Below are positions 21,245-31,450 of a DNA stretch of 64,000 nucleotides, piece after piece. The stretch lies in contig OV277870.1 of assembly GCA_922989275.2 (NCBI GenBank), positions 61,033,079 through 61,097,078 on the forward strand, in the 5' to 3' direction. Below the pieces are notes generated by a model. It was not told the origin of the DNA. It did not search any database and saw only the letters and a program-made list of their open reading frames with translations. Position 1 is the first letter of the stretch; the number at the start of each line of letters is the position of its first letter. A program made the position numbers and the translations under genes. The stretch comes from Gari tellinella (taxonomy: Eukaryota > Mollusca > Bivalvia > Cardiida > Psammobiidae).

Positions 21245-21462
21245 TTAACCCCTTCACCGTTTCATCGTCGTCTGCTTCATTTTTGTTGTCTGCAATGTCG
21301 CTTCAAAGTAAAAACAAATAAGGCAGTATGATTGAAGAAATTTCAAAACGAGTGCCAAACAGTTTGGATCCTGATCAGACGCCGCGTCACGCGGCGTCTG
21401 ATCAGGATCCAAACTGTTTGCAATCGCGCTTTGAATCGCGATTGAGAGCGCTTTCACTTTGA
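21245..21462 (-). mobile_element. Family E element with perfect H2 core
   Basis: TTAACCCCTTCACCGTTTC left end. Perfect hairpin at 21356-21421 (arms AAACAGTTTGGATCCTGATC, loop in GACGCCGCGTCACGCGGCG). Right part GAGAGCGCTTTCAC is slightly rearranged. Confidence 0.75.
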
Positions 21463-21892
21463 TTATGTCGTTATAAACTGTCTACCAAAAAACAGTCGCT
21501 GCAATATTATCGCCTGTCTATGTTTTCGTCTACTTTTAATTTGGAATTTTATGCGTTTCTTACTTCAGATCTGATCTGGATCTAAACTGTTTGCAAAAAT
21601 CAGCAGGCAAAGGGTTAAGAATACAGTCTGAAAAATCTGTAAATTTTCTATTCAGTTTAAACTTAAAAACGTATGGACAAGAAACAACAACTAAGTTCAA
21701 AAGCATACGCAGTGTTTACTGAGTTTCTTGAATCTGCATCCTAACTGTTTGTATATGACTGTCACGGCGGTGTCGACAGTCGAATGGATATTCAAGGTGC
21801 TCCAAGCACTGAGACACATTATACAATGACCAGTAATTTCAAAGAACTTTTTTTGTCTGGTTGGTCTTTGTTTTCGTCTGAGGTCCATATTT

Positions 21893-21973
21893 TGTGGTGC
21901 TCGCTTATAACGAAATTGGATAAAGCGAAACATTGGATAAAATAAAGCAAATCTTTTTCCCCATCTCTAATTA
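21893..21973 (+). mobile_element. Family L arm, single diverged monomer
   Basis: TGGTGCTCGCTTATAACGAA then ATTGGATAAAATAAAGC and TCTCTAATTAA. It is a diverged first unit of the 94-bp array, separated from it by the family G element. Confidence 0.6.
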
Positions 21974-22222
21974 ACTCTTTCCTTCCTGAAACTTTAAATG
22001 GACAATTCCAGTTTCCATTTTAGTCTAGTCCATTTCTGACTTTTAAGGGTTGTTTTTGTCAATGTTTGGCATTATGACAAACAGTGAAGACCCTGATCAG
22101 AGGGCTCCTGAAGGAGCCCTCTGATCTGGATCTTCACTTTTTGCATAGGACAAGTGTACTATTCACATGTTCACTGTTTGCAAAGGACGCCAATATGCGG
22201 GACTAGGGTTCAAAGGGTTAAG
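21970..22222 (-). mobile_element. Family G element inserted at TTAA beside the 94-bp array
   Basis: Ends TTAACTCTTTCCTTCC and TTCAAAGGGTTAA. Perfect H3 hairpin AGAGGGCTCCTGAAGGAGCCCTCT at about 22096-22124. The flanks TCTCTAA and GGAATAGTAC are the two sides of one satellite junction. Confidence 0.8.
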
Positions 22223-24415
22223 GAATAGTACAATGGACCTGATATAACGAAATTGTATAACTATAGCGAAATATTGGATATAATAGAGCAAATCTTTTTA
22301 CCAGTCTCTAATTAAGGAATGGTACAATGGACCTGATATAACGAAATTGTATAACTATAGCGAAATATTGGATATAATAGAGCAAATCTTTTTACCAGTC
22401 TCTAATTAAGGAATAGTACAATGGACCTGATATAACGAAATTGTAAAACTATAGCGAAATATTGGATATAATAGAGCAAATCTGTTTACCAGTCTCTAAT
22501 TAAGGAATAGTACAATGGACCTGATATAACGAAATTGTATAACTATAGCGAAATATTGGATATAATAGAGCAAATCTTTTTACCAGTCTCTATTTAAGGA
22601 ATAGTACAATGGACCTGATATAACGAAATTGTATAACTATAGCGAAATATTGGATATAATAGAGCAAATCTTTTTACCAGTCCCTAATTAAAGAATAGTA
22701 CAATGGACCTGATATAACGAAATTGTATAACTATAGCGAAATATTGGATATAATAGAGCAAATCTTTTTACCAGTCTCTAATTAAGGAATAGTACAATGG
22801 ACCTGATATAACGAAATTGTATAACTATAGCGAAATATTGGATATAATAGAGCAAATCTTTTTACCAGTCTCTATTTAAAGAATAGTACAATGGACCTGA
22901 TATAACGAAATTGTAAAACTATAGCGAAATATTGGATATAATAGAGCAAATCTTTTTACCAGTCTCTAATTAAGGAATAGTACAATGGACCTGGTATAAC
23001 GAAATTGTATTACTATAGCAAAATATTGGATATAATAGAGCAAATCTTTTTACCAGTCTCTATTTAAAGAATAGTACAATGGACCTGATATAACGAAATT
23101 GTATAACTATAGCGAAATATTGGATATAATAGAGCAAATCTTTTTACCAGTCTCTATTTAAAGAATAGTACAATGGACCTGATATAACGAAATTGTATAA
23201 CTATAGCGAAATATTGGATATAATAGAGCAAATCTTTTTACCAGTCTCTATTTAAAGAATAGTACAATGGACCTGATATAACGAAATTGTATAACTATAG
23301 CGAAATATTGGATATAATAGAGCAAATCTTTTTACCAGTCTCTATTTAAGGAATAGTACAATGGACCTGATATAACGAAATTGTAAAACTATAGCGAAAT
23401 ATTGGATATAATAGAGCAAATCTTTTTACCAGTCTCTAATTAAGGAATGGTACAATGGACCTGATATAACGAAATTGTATAACTATAGCGAAATATTGGA
23501 TATAATAGAGCAAATCTTTTTACCAGTCTCTAATTAAGGAATAGTACAATGGACCTGATATAACGAAATTGTATAACTATAGCGAAATATTGGATATAAT
23601 AGAGCAAATCTTTTTACCAGTCTCTAATTAAGGAATAGTACAATGGACCTGATTTAACGAAATTGTATAACTATAGCGAAATATTGGATATAATAGAGCA
23701 AATCTTTTTACCAGTCTCTAATTAAGGAATAGTACAATGGACCTGATATAACGAAATTGTATAACTATAGCTAAATATTGGATATAATAGAGCAAATCTT
23801 TTTACCAGTCTCTAATTAAAGAATAGTACAATGGACCTGATATAACGAAATTGTATAACTATAGCGAAATATTGGATATAATAGAGCAAATCTTTTTACC
23901 AGTCTCTAATTAAAGAATAGTACAATGGACCTGATATAACGAAATTGTATAACTATAGCGAAATATTGGATATAATAGAGCAAATCTTTTTACCAGTCTC
24001 TAATTAAGGAATAGTACAATGGACCTGATATAACGAAATTGTATAACTATAGCGAAATATTGGATATAATAGAGCAAATCTTTTTACCAGTCTCTAATTA
24101 AGGAATAGTACAATGGACCTGATATAACGAAATTGTATAACTATAGCGAAATATTGGATATAATAGAGCAAATATTTTTACCAGTCTCTAATTAAGGAAT
24201 AGTACAATGGACCTGGTATAACGAAATTGTAAAACTATGGCGAAATATTGGATATAATAGAGCAAATCTTTTTACCAGTCTCTATTTAAAGAATAGTACA
24301 ATGGACCTGATATAACGAAATTGTATAACTATAGCGAAATATTGGATATAATAGAGCAAATCTTTTTACCAGTCCCTATTTAAAGAATAGTACAATGGAC
24401 CTGATATAACAACTT
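22221..24415 (+). repeat. 94-bp satellite, about 23 units
   Basis: The unit runs AGGAATAGTACAATGGACCT, GATATAACGAAATTGTATAAC, TATAGCGAAATATTGG, TATAATAGAGCAAATC, TTTTTACCAGTCTCTAATTA. Period 94 bp (22221 to 22315). Units differ by only a few substitutions, such as TAAGG/TAAAG. Monomer sequence matches the ends of family L (52436). Confidence 0.95.
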
Positions 24416-24458
24416 TAAATATAACGAAGGGAATATGACGGTTCCGACGACTTCGGCA

Positions 24459-24710
24459 TAAGTGGAGAAAACGTTATTCTTTCCCGTTTAAACGCAAACG
24501 AAACGCAAACGCATCTCAGTAAAATGGAGAAAATGACAACCTTTCGACAATTCTGACTATCTATGTTAATCTGAGTGGCAAACAGTTTGGAGCCCGATCA
24601 GACGCCGGGTAACCCGGCGTCTGATCGGGCTCCAAACTGTTTTAAATGGAAATAACAGTTTAAGCATAAACGCGTTTATATTGGGAAATAATAACGTTTT
24701 CTCCACTGTA
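24459..24710 (-). mobile_element. Family C element
   Basis: TAAGTGGAGAAAACG to GTTTTCTCCACTGTA. Perfect H2 core with GAGCCCGATCAGACGCCGGG at 24579-24640. 252 bp. Confidence 0.85.
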
Positions 24711-25050
24711 TCAGTGAACATCACTGTATATGGCCAAATAAAAAAGAACCTGTGTTTCCTATTTCCTATGCTCAAAACATTAGGGACAGTAGGTCGGGAA
24801 ATCTTCTCTCTTTTTTTCAAACCCATGGATTAATACATTCAATTTTCTGATGTAGTATTTTATATAGTTATATTAAGATATATGAAAATATATTTAAGTA
24901 TTTTATTGTGCAGACCCCTGTGGTTATTCATAAAAAAAACTCTTATAACTATCCATTCAAATTGTTATTCTATTGGTAGGTCACATCACCAAAAATACCT
25001 TACACATCTAAACTGGTATCGTTGTTGTTCAATAACAGTGACTCAAACAG
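24711..25050. other. AT-rich unique spacer
   Basis: No exon or repeat family recognised. Confidence 0.35.
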
Positions 25051-25053
25051 AAA

Positions 25054-25152
25054 CGTAATTACATAATTGTCCCGTTTCGGGAATTGCGGCAAGGGTCGTT
25101 GTAAGGAGGGAGTCGTTGTTGGGAGGGTCGTTGTAGGGAGGGAACACTGTAT
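25054..25152 (+). mobile_element. Family D right-end fragment
   Basis: ACATAATTGTCCCGTTTCGG through GGGAGGGTCGTTGTAGGGAG to ACTGTA. Only the right terminal portion, with no core. Confidence 0.7.
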
Positions 25153-25163
25153 ATTTATCATGC

Positions 25164-25312
25164 TTAACCCACTGTACCCAAATGAAGCGTAATATATACA
25201 TCCATTACTTGTCTGTATAAGTACACTTGCCCTTTACAAAAAATACAGACCATGATCAGATGGCTCGTACAGGAGCCCTCTGGTCATTGTATACACTGTT
25301 TGCAATTATGCA
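25164..25312 (+). mobile_element. Family G element, truncated on the right
   Basis: TTAACCCACTGTACCC left end, one copy of the ACTTGCCCTTTACAA arm, H3-like hairpin GATGGCTCGTACAGGAGCCCTCTGGTC. Confidence 0.6.
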
Positions 25313-25387
25313 ATATAATCAAACAAAAACCAGCAACCGTTAATAGTAAAACATGGGATTGACACAATAAGAAACTGGAAGCGTCCA

Positions 25388-25635
25388 TTTTATAAAACTT
25401 TGTATGACTAATGTTGTCGTAAGTCAGATTATAAAAGTCTCAATTATAATTTATTTCTCCATTATAATTTACATAATAATGTATTGTGATATCCTTTTGG
25501 AATCGTCTTGAAAAGACGATTGCAAAGAGATGCCACAAGACAGGATTAGATAGAGATATCAGAAATTAAACGCATTTTAAAGTTTTGACTTACGACCGTT
25601 TTTGTCGTACGAAGTTTTATGAAACGGGCCCCAGG
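25388..25635. mobile_element. Family Q foldback
   Basis: Right end TACGAAGTTTTATGAAACGGGCCCC pairs with the left CATTTTATAAAACTTTGTATG. Inner pair GTCGTAAGTCAGATTATA / TTTGACTTACGACC. A second, larger copy is at 57127. Confidence 0.65.
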
Positions 25636-25980
25636 AACAAATGCCGCTATCTGCAGATAGTACCGTAAACGCGCATTGCGTTGAGCGGTGATAACAGAGT
25701 TTTGCAGCATATCGACTCTCAGGTGGATGTTATCAGTTACATATAAGCTAAGCTTTCATTTCCTTAATCTTTAGCTATAACAGAATCACTCAAATCAATA
25801 CATATAATTAATATCGGAAATTAAACCATTAGTTAATGCAGAAACATGAACTAGTTTAAGACGTGACTCCCAAATGCATGTACATGTGTATTTGCACAAA
25901 AGAAAAACAGCAACAAACTCAATTTCTTTTCAATTTTATTTGTTCTGCCTTGAGCAGTTTTCCGCCCAACGCCCAAAGTA
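25636..25980. other. Unique spacer
   Basis: No splice-bounded exon or known family seen. Confidence 0.3.
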
Positions 25981-25981
25981 T

Positions 25982-26159
25982 GAATACTGTTAAACCTTTC
26001 TATAAAGACCACTAAAAGGAAATCCTTATAAAGTCAGGTGAGAGCTTACAGCAATGTGATAGTAAAACAGAGAGCTTCTTTACTGTCATCCTGTTTTTTG
26101 TCTTAAGACATAATAATCCACGCAATTGAGTGGTCTTAATAGAGAGGTTTTACTTTAGT
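25982..26159 (+). mobile_element. Family H element
   Basis: TACTGTTAAACCTTTCTATAAAG left and GTCTTAATAGAGAGGTTTTACT right. H1-like core with GAGAGCTTCTTTACTGTC. Confidence 0.7.
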
Positions 26160-26247
26160 ATTCTAAAAAAATGACACAGTGTAAATTATTGTTTTTCGTC
26201 AAATTAGATTTTATGTATTATGAAATGAACAAAACCTAAAACAAAAA

Positions 26248-26288
26248 TGACAAAAAGTTTCGATCCAGATCTGGATCCAAACTTTTTG
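26248..26288. repeat. Minimal hairpin lacking the GACGCC loop
   Basis: CAAAAAGTTTCGATCCAGAT meets CTGGATCCAAACTTTTTG directly. It is an H2 core that has lost its GC-rich apex. Confidence 0.6.
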
Positions 26289-26371
26289 CAAATGCTTGGC
26301 AATACTAGGTTGGCGGGGAATAGTTTAGACAGAGATATCTGTAATTGCCGAGACCAAGTCAGTTACATGTA

Positions 26372-26621
26372 AACCCATACCCCATAAGTACGCCTTTTAC
26401 GCCTCTAATATATTATTCCACTAAAGAAAACGTTTCCAATTTATTCTGTCGTGAATTTGTACCATAAGAAATATAGTTTTATCATATCAGAAGGTAGCTT
26501 AAAGCAGGTTAAAAGTAAAGCAGAATGCGCCTTAAGGCGCAGTCTGCTTTACTTTCAACCTGCTTAAAGGGGTCCCTTGTCGTCTTCAAAACTGCAAAGA
26601 AGCTATGGGTAATGGATTAAA
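26372..26621 (-). mobile_element. Family A element
   Basis: CCATACCCCATAAGTACGCC left, H1 hairpin with GCGCCTTAAGGCGC at 26510-26570, GGGTAATGGATTAA right. Confidence 0.8.
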
Positions 26622-26747
26622 GTATTGGAAATAGAAAGGCACGTCAAAGATGTGAACACTCACAGTTAATCATCCATCAGTCAGAGTCTATATTCTATAA
26701 TAGGTAGACCTACATGTACACACATTTGCTTAGGCTTTTACATTCTT

Positions 26748-26958
26748 TTTAACCCTTTCAACATCCAATTTAATCGTCTGTTTTAACCAATAAAATATCG
26801 TCTGCTAAAATGTACCGTCTGCAATATTATGCAAAATTTTAATCTGTGAATTTTGACTGAGGTAATCTTGATAGAAGTGCCAAACAGTTTGGATCCTGAT
26901 CAACGCGGCGTCTGATTAGGTTCCAAACTGTTTGCAAAGTCGAATTGAAAGTCGCTTA
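26748..26958 (-). mobile_element. Family E element
   Basis: TTTAACCCTTTCAACATCC left end, ATCGTCTGCTAAAATG arm, H2 core missing one GACGCC (GATCAACGCGGCGTC) at 26880-26936. Confidence 0.65.
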
Positions 26959-27008
26959 TTGCGATAAAATAAGATTATAATTTAACTGGTACAGGTAAAT
27001 GCCATTGA

Positions 27009-27145
27009 CTAAGAAATGACCTGATTTTTTTCGGCGTTTAAGCAAAATAAACGACAGCAATTATCGCGCTATGGTTAATTTACCGATCATTTTCTGTCGA
27101 TTATTTCGCTTTAAAAACGCCGAAAACAATGAGTTCATTTCTTAT
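27009..27145. mobile_element. Single-copy foldback of 137 bp
   Basis: TAAGAAATGACCTGATTTTT TTCGGCGTTTA pairs with TAAAAACGCCGAAAACAATG AGTTCATTTCTTA. Arms about 50 bp, imperfect. No other copy seen here. Confidence 0.65.
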
Positions 27146-27311
27146 GTTTACATTCTATTTGCTGTAATTTCTAAAATTAATGAACAGTTTATTAGTACAT
27201 GTAAGCATTTACATGTATGCTTAATCCACATTAGAGGTTGTTAACACGAATAATGTGTACCCTGAAAGGAACAGCATGGCCGCATTACTGATGCTGTTTA
27301 CTATTCGAATC

Positions 27312-27566
27312 CAGGGCTGCCATTTCTCCGGATTTTTCCTAAATCTCCGGATTTTTTCCCCAGTACATAGTAGCTTAAAGCAGGCTGAAAGTAAAGCAGA
27401 ATGCGCCCTAAGGCGCATTCTGCTTTACTTACAAGCTGCTTTAAGTAGCCGCATGTCAACAAAACAAGAAAAAGGCTAATGGGTGAAGGCACGATTCGTT
27501 AATTCGCAGTTGAAATTAAATATTTGGAAATCTTAGGATTTTTCATGTCAACTTATGGCAGCCCTG
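27312..27566 (-). mobile_element. Family B element, intact, 6-bp target duplication
   Basis: CAGGGCTGCCATTTCTCCGG to CTTATGGCAGCCCTG, 255 bp, with the direct repeat CGAATC immediately on both sides. The interior contains the H1 core and a family A-like right arm. The terminal sequence is of hAT-like type; superfamily is an inference. Confidence 0.85.
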
Positions 27567-27639
27567 CGAATCCAACAAAATAAGTTCACATGTCAACATT
27601 AAACGTCATTATTTTCACAGTTTGGCACAAAAATGCCGA

Positions 27640-29166
27640 TGTGACGTGTGTTTTATTATATTGCAGGTCTCGATTTATCGCTCTGTAGAGTGTGTCGTGC
27701 TGTATTGTAGACCCTGACTGTGACGTTTGTTTTTAGCTCACTGTACATCATTGGCATGTATGTATATCGTCTATTTTACTATAGTACAGGTCCTGGCCAT
27801 GAAGCCTTGATTAATTACACTGTAAATTGGGTTGTACTTTACTGTAGGCCCTAACTGAGAAGTTTAAATATATTACACTGTAGAGTGCTATATTGTATGT
27901 TCAAACTGTGAAGTTTAAATACATTACACTGTAGAGTGCTATATTGTATGTTCAAACTGAAAAGTATAAATATATTACACTGTAGAGTGCTATATTGTAT
28001 GTTCAAACTGTGAAGTTTAAATATATTACACTGTAGAGTGCTATATTGTATGTTCAAACTGTGAAGTTTAAATATATTACACTGTAGAGTGCTATATTGT
28101 ATGTTCAAACTGTGAAGTTTAAATATATTACACTGTAGAGTGCTATATTGTATGTTCAAACTGAAAAGTTTAAATATATTACACTGTAGAGTGCTATATT
28201 GTATGTTCAAACTGTGAAATTTAAATATATTACACTGTAGAGTGCTATATTGTAGGTTCTGACTGTGACGTTTGTGTTTATTTCACTGTAGATTGTGTTG
28301 TACTATATTTTAGGTACTGGCTGTGACGTTTAGATGTATTACACTGTAGAGTGTGTTTAACTATAGTGTACGTCCTGTCTGTTATATTTGTTTTTATTAC
28401 ACTGTAGAATGTGTTTTATTTTATTGTATACCCTGGCTGTGACGTTTGTATTTATTTCACTGTATAATGTGTTTTATTATATTGCAGCTCCTGGGTGTGA
28501 CGATTAGATGTACATGTATTACAATTTTATTTGTAAATAGACAGCTGTTTTATCGGGCATCACAGTTTTTAACACAGGGTATAATACGTTCCATGAGGAT
28601 CCCTACCCTTATATTGGAAGAAGAAGACACTGTAGAATGTGTTTTATTATATTGCAGGTCCTGGCTGTGACGTTTGTATGCATTACACTGTACAGTGTGA
28701 TATATTATAGTGTATGTGATATTTGTATTTATTTCACTGTAGAATGTGTTTTATTATATTGCAGCTCCTGGGTGTGACGATTAGATGTATTACACTGTAG
28801 AGAGTGTTTAATTATAGTGTACGTCCTGTCTGTTATATTTGTTTATATGATTATTACACTGTAGAATGTGTTTTATTATATTGCAGGTCCTGACTGTGAC
28901 GTTTAGATTACACTGTAGAGTGTGATATATTATAGTGTACGTCCTGTCTGTGATATTTGTTTATATTACACTGTAGAGTGTGTTGTATTATATTGCAGGT
29001 CCTGACTGTGACGTTTGTATTTATTATACTGTAGAGTGCGGTGTACTATAATATCGGTCCTGGTCATGACGTCTTGATTTATTAAACAGTATATTGTGTT
29101 GTACACAGAGCCTGGCTGTGACGTCATGATTAGTTACACCATAGAGTGTGTTTTATGATATTGCAG
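27640..29166 (+). repeat. Degenerate tandem array derived from a splice acceptor and exon start
   Basis: Units share ACACTGTAGAGTGTG, TTTTATTATATTGCAG and GTCCTGGCTGTGACGTTT. The last unit (29151-29200) is the true acceptor and first bases of the tetraspan exon. TTGCAG acceptor-like copies lie at 27661, 28482, 28652, 28759, 28881 and 28993. A homogeneous 51-bp subarray occupies 27858-28250. Confidence 0.85.
27858..28250 (+). repeat. 51-bp subarray, about 8 units
   Basis: Unit AAGTTTAAATATATTACACT plus GTAGAGTGCTATATTGTATG and TTCAAACTGTG. 51 is divisible by 3, so the minus strand stays open for 119 codons; this is not a gene. Confidence 0.9.
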
Positions 29167-29326
29167 GTCCTGGCTGTGACATTTGGATTTATTACGCTGG
29201 TATTGATGATTCTCTATGTTGGGGCTTCCGCCTGGGTCAGTATAGAAGGCGAAAGATTTGGGCTGTGGGAAGTGTGTGTCGTCACCGGCCCAGACCTGGT
29301 GGAATGTCACGAGGATGAAGCGAGAA
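29167..29326 (+). CDS. TMEM47-like tetraspan protein (claudin superfamily), exon with first membrane segment
   Basis: Internal coding exon of a four-pass membrane protein of the PMP22/claudin superfamily, expected at cell-cell contacts. It follows a good acceptor (TTTTATGATATTGCAG) and ends before GTAAGTG, leaving phase 1. It encodes 53 full codons. Residues 2-22 form membrane segment 1, ending ASAW. The first extracellular loop carries FGLWEVC and a second Cys at residue 47, giving W34-x2-C37-x9-C47, the spacing of the claudin W-C-C signature. The 10-residue gap between W23 and W34 is shorter than in true claudins and nearer to TMEM47/PMP22 (from memory of those families). The exon starts in phase 0, so a 5' exon with the start codon must exist; I could not find it. 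The exon's first 40 bases are echoed in the tandem array just upstream. Confidence 0.85.
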
Positions 29327-29527
29327 GTAAGTGACGTCATGTCCATTTACAGCTAGTCCAAGTGCACGGAAAGGCGCTATCGCCTATTCTGCTCAGGGCG
29401 ACTTCACTTGTATTAAATAATTGTTAGATCAGACAATACATTGTTTTACTTATATATTCTGATCCGAATCCAACGTACGACATAACGTTGCATGTAATTG
29501 ACATAGTACTTTTGCTGACGATACTGG

Positions 29528-29878
29528 TACAGTACTGCCTCTGTACATGTGTACAACAACACCCAATAGGGATACAAAAAGTGTATGCGTTGTACGGAGG
29601 GATTCGTTATAGGGAGGGAAATTGGCTTACCTTTGCAAACCGCTTGAATCTTGATCAGATCTGAATTCAAGATGTTTGACACTCGTCATTATGGTTTTTT
29701 TTCTGTCAAAATGTCCATTATGTGACTTTGAGAAAAACAGCAGAGGACACTTTTAAGCAGACGTCATGAAAAGATTGGATATAGTTGTATTGTTAGGGAA
29801 CAGCGGCAATCGTTGTTGTTAGGAGGGAATCGTTGTTCAGAGGGCCGTTGTAAGGAGAGAGCATTGTAGCACGTTTGC
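29528..29878 (+). mobile_element. Family D element in intron 1
   Basis: TACAGTACTGCCTCTG left end, AGAGAGCATTGTA right end. The H2 core is reduced to CCGCTTGAATCTTGATCAGATCTGAATTCAAG, without the GACGCC apex. Confidence 0.75.
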
Positions 29879-29908
29879 TGACGATTCTGTTGTCACAAAG
29901 TATAACAA

Positions 29909-30076
29909 TAGTAACTCTTTGCATGATTGGCACTCTTTCCGTCTGCAGCAATTGTCGTCTGCTACTGTTCAAAAAATAGATTTTTCAAAATTTATTTTCA
30001 AAACAGGGTGAAAGTGTCAAACAATTCGGACCCTGATGAGATCTTATCAGGATCCAAATTGTTCACAAGAGTTAAG
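29909..30076 (-). mobile_element. Family P element in intron 1
   Basis: TAACTCTTTGCATGATTGG left end and CACAAGAGTTAA right end. GTCGTCTGCTACTGTTC arm as at 7747. The core is a hairpin without its GC-rich apex (CAATTCGGACCCTGATGAGA / TCTTATCAGGATCCAAATTG). Confidence 0.65.
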
Positions 30077-30104
30077 CTTTCTTATGGAGCGCCGTAGCTG
30101 TCTC

Positions 30105-30550
30105 CTGTTGTCACATTTCATGTCATTATGTAGAATCATTATGTGAACTTGTCTACAGAACGTCATATTATGTTCAACGCCTATATTATTTTGTTACAAA
30201 GTAGTTGTATCTTGTTAAAAAGCAATGTGAACTTGTCTAAATAGTATGTTATCATGTCAAATACGCGTGTTGTTGTGTCAATTAGTGTTGACATGTCCAA
30301 ACTGTGTCTTATCGCGTTAAACACCTATGCTTTTATGTTAAAACATAGTTTGAACAAGACGTTTTTAGTCAGCACTGCATATTGACAACACGTACATTGA
30401 ACATGATAACATATAATATAGACATGTTAACAATAAACCTTGACAAGATGAAACTGCTTTGTAACATAATGACTTAGTTGGTGAACATGATAAGACATAA
30501 TCTGAACAATACGTTTTTGAATAAGATGTTTTTAGTCAACACTGCGTCAT
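30105..30550. repeat. Long imperfect inverted repeat in intron 1
   Basis: GTTACAAAGTAGTTGTATCT (30194) pairs with AGATGAAACTGCTTTGTAAC (30447-30466). Further out, ATGTCATTATGTAGAATCAT and similar stretches recur in complementary form. Arms are about 200 bp and diverged. Sequence is rich in TTATGTNAAC-like words. Confidence 0.6.
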
Positions 30551-30644
30551 ATTATTGTAGTCAACTCGTTTATTAAAAATGATAATTTATGAGCACTCAT
30601 GTAAGATCCTTTATATTCTATATGATGCTATATTTATTTTCCAG

Positions 30645-30794
30645 CCTGGCTGTACGCCTGCAGAGGCCTATGTCTACTAGCTGTGATAATGACTCTAACA
30701 GCCAACCTGGTAGTGTGTAAGGGCCTGAATGCTGACAAGTTCCGGGCTCGATACCGCTGCTACTATATAGGAATGCTCCTCTACTTTTTAGCAG
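30645..30794 (+). CDS. TMEM47-like tetraspan protein, exon with second and third membrane segments
   Basis: Follows the acceptor TATTTATTTTCCAG and completes the split codon from the previous exon (A + CC = Thr). It encodes 49 further codons and ends in phase 1 at TTAGCAG. Residues 55-78 of the joined protein form membrane segment 2 (ACRGLCLLAVIMTLTANLVV), followed by a basic cytoplasmic loop (KGLNADKFRARYR) and the start of segment 3 (YYIGMLLYFLA). The donor is GCAAGT, not GT. Only this GC donor keeps the reading frame into the next exon; the nearby GT at 30799 would shift it. A family A transposon begins 12 bases into the intron. Total intron 1 length is 1318 bp. Confidence 0.85.
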
Positions 30795-30800
30795 GCAAGT
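30795..30800 (+). promoter_or_regulatory. GC-type splice donor of intron 2
   Basis: Exon end CAG followed by GCAAGT. GC-AG introns are a known minor class that usually have a strong match AG|GCAAGT, as here. Phase agreement with the exon at 46275 supports its use. Confidence 0.75.
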
Positions 30801-30805
30801 ACTGT

Positions 30806-31057
30806 TTAACCCTTTCCCCAATAGAAGCGCCTTTTAGCGGATATGATTTATTCATCCGCTGGAGAAAATAGTTCCAATTTAATCAGTAATGAATATGTAT
30901 TATAGGGAATATTTTCTATATTATAACACATGATAGCTTAAAGCAGGCTGAAAGTAAAGCAGAATGCGCCCTTAGGCGCATTCTGCTTTACTTTCAACCT
31001 GCTTTAAGTAGTCGCCTATCTTAAGTACTAGAAATAGGCTATCAGGTAAAGGGTTAA
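30806..31057 (-). mobile_element. Family A element next to the splice donor
   Basis: TTAACCCTTTCCCCAATAG to CAGGTAAAGGGTTAA, 252 bp, TTAA both sides, H1 hairpin GCGCCCTTAGGCGC. Starts 12 bp after the end of the coding exon, leaving only GCAAGTACTGT as original donor context. Confidence 0.85.
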
Positions 31058-31065
31058 ATGTTTGA

Positions 31066-31324
31066 TAACAACAAAGAAGACGTTATTCTTTCCCAATGAA
31101 CGCGCTTATGCTTAACAACTTGTCACCACTACAAACAGTTTGGAGCCTGATCAGACGCCGGGTAACCCGGTATCTGATCAGGCTCCAAACTGTTTGCCAC
31201 TCAGCCTAATATCTATAGTCAGAATTGTCAAAAAGTTGATATTTTCTACAGTTCAGTGTACATTGTATTGCGTTTGCGTTTCGTTTGCGTTTAAACGTGA
31301 AAGAATAACGTTTTCTCCACTGTA
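31066..31324 (+). mobile_element. Family C element
   Basis: Degraded left end (CAAAGAAGACGTTATTC), strong H2 core at 31132-31195, intact right end GTTTTCTCCACTGTA. Confidence 0.75.
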
Positions 31325-31374
31325 GATTATACTGGTAAATAAGTGAGTCGCTCCATCAGCCAACTAGAATTATT

Positions 31375-31450
31375 TCATTACAAAACGGTGTAGATCCTGA
31401 TAAGCCGTCACCTCAGACCTGGCGTCGGGTCAAGGTCTACATTGGCAATA
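31375..31450. mobile_element. Family M-type hairpin remnant
   Basis: AAACGGTGTAGATCCTGATAAG and GGGTCAAGGTCTACATTGGCA flank a changed loop. Confidence 0.45.

Noticed and set aside
22221..24415. CRISPR or regulatory operator array
   Set aside because: Whole 94-bp monomers repeat without unique spacers; it is a satellite.
27851..28210. 119-codon minus-strand frame
   Set aside because: Seven exact peptide repeats from the 51-bp subarray; no independent coding evidence.
30799..30804. GT donor (GTACTG) just after exon 30645-30794
   Set aside because: Using it changes the phase and breaks the frame into the exon at 46275; the GC donor fits in phase and consensus.
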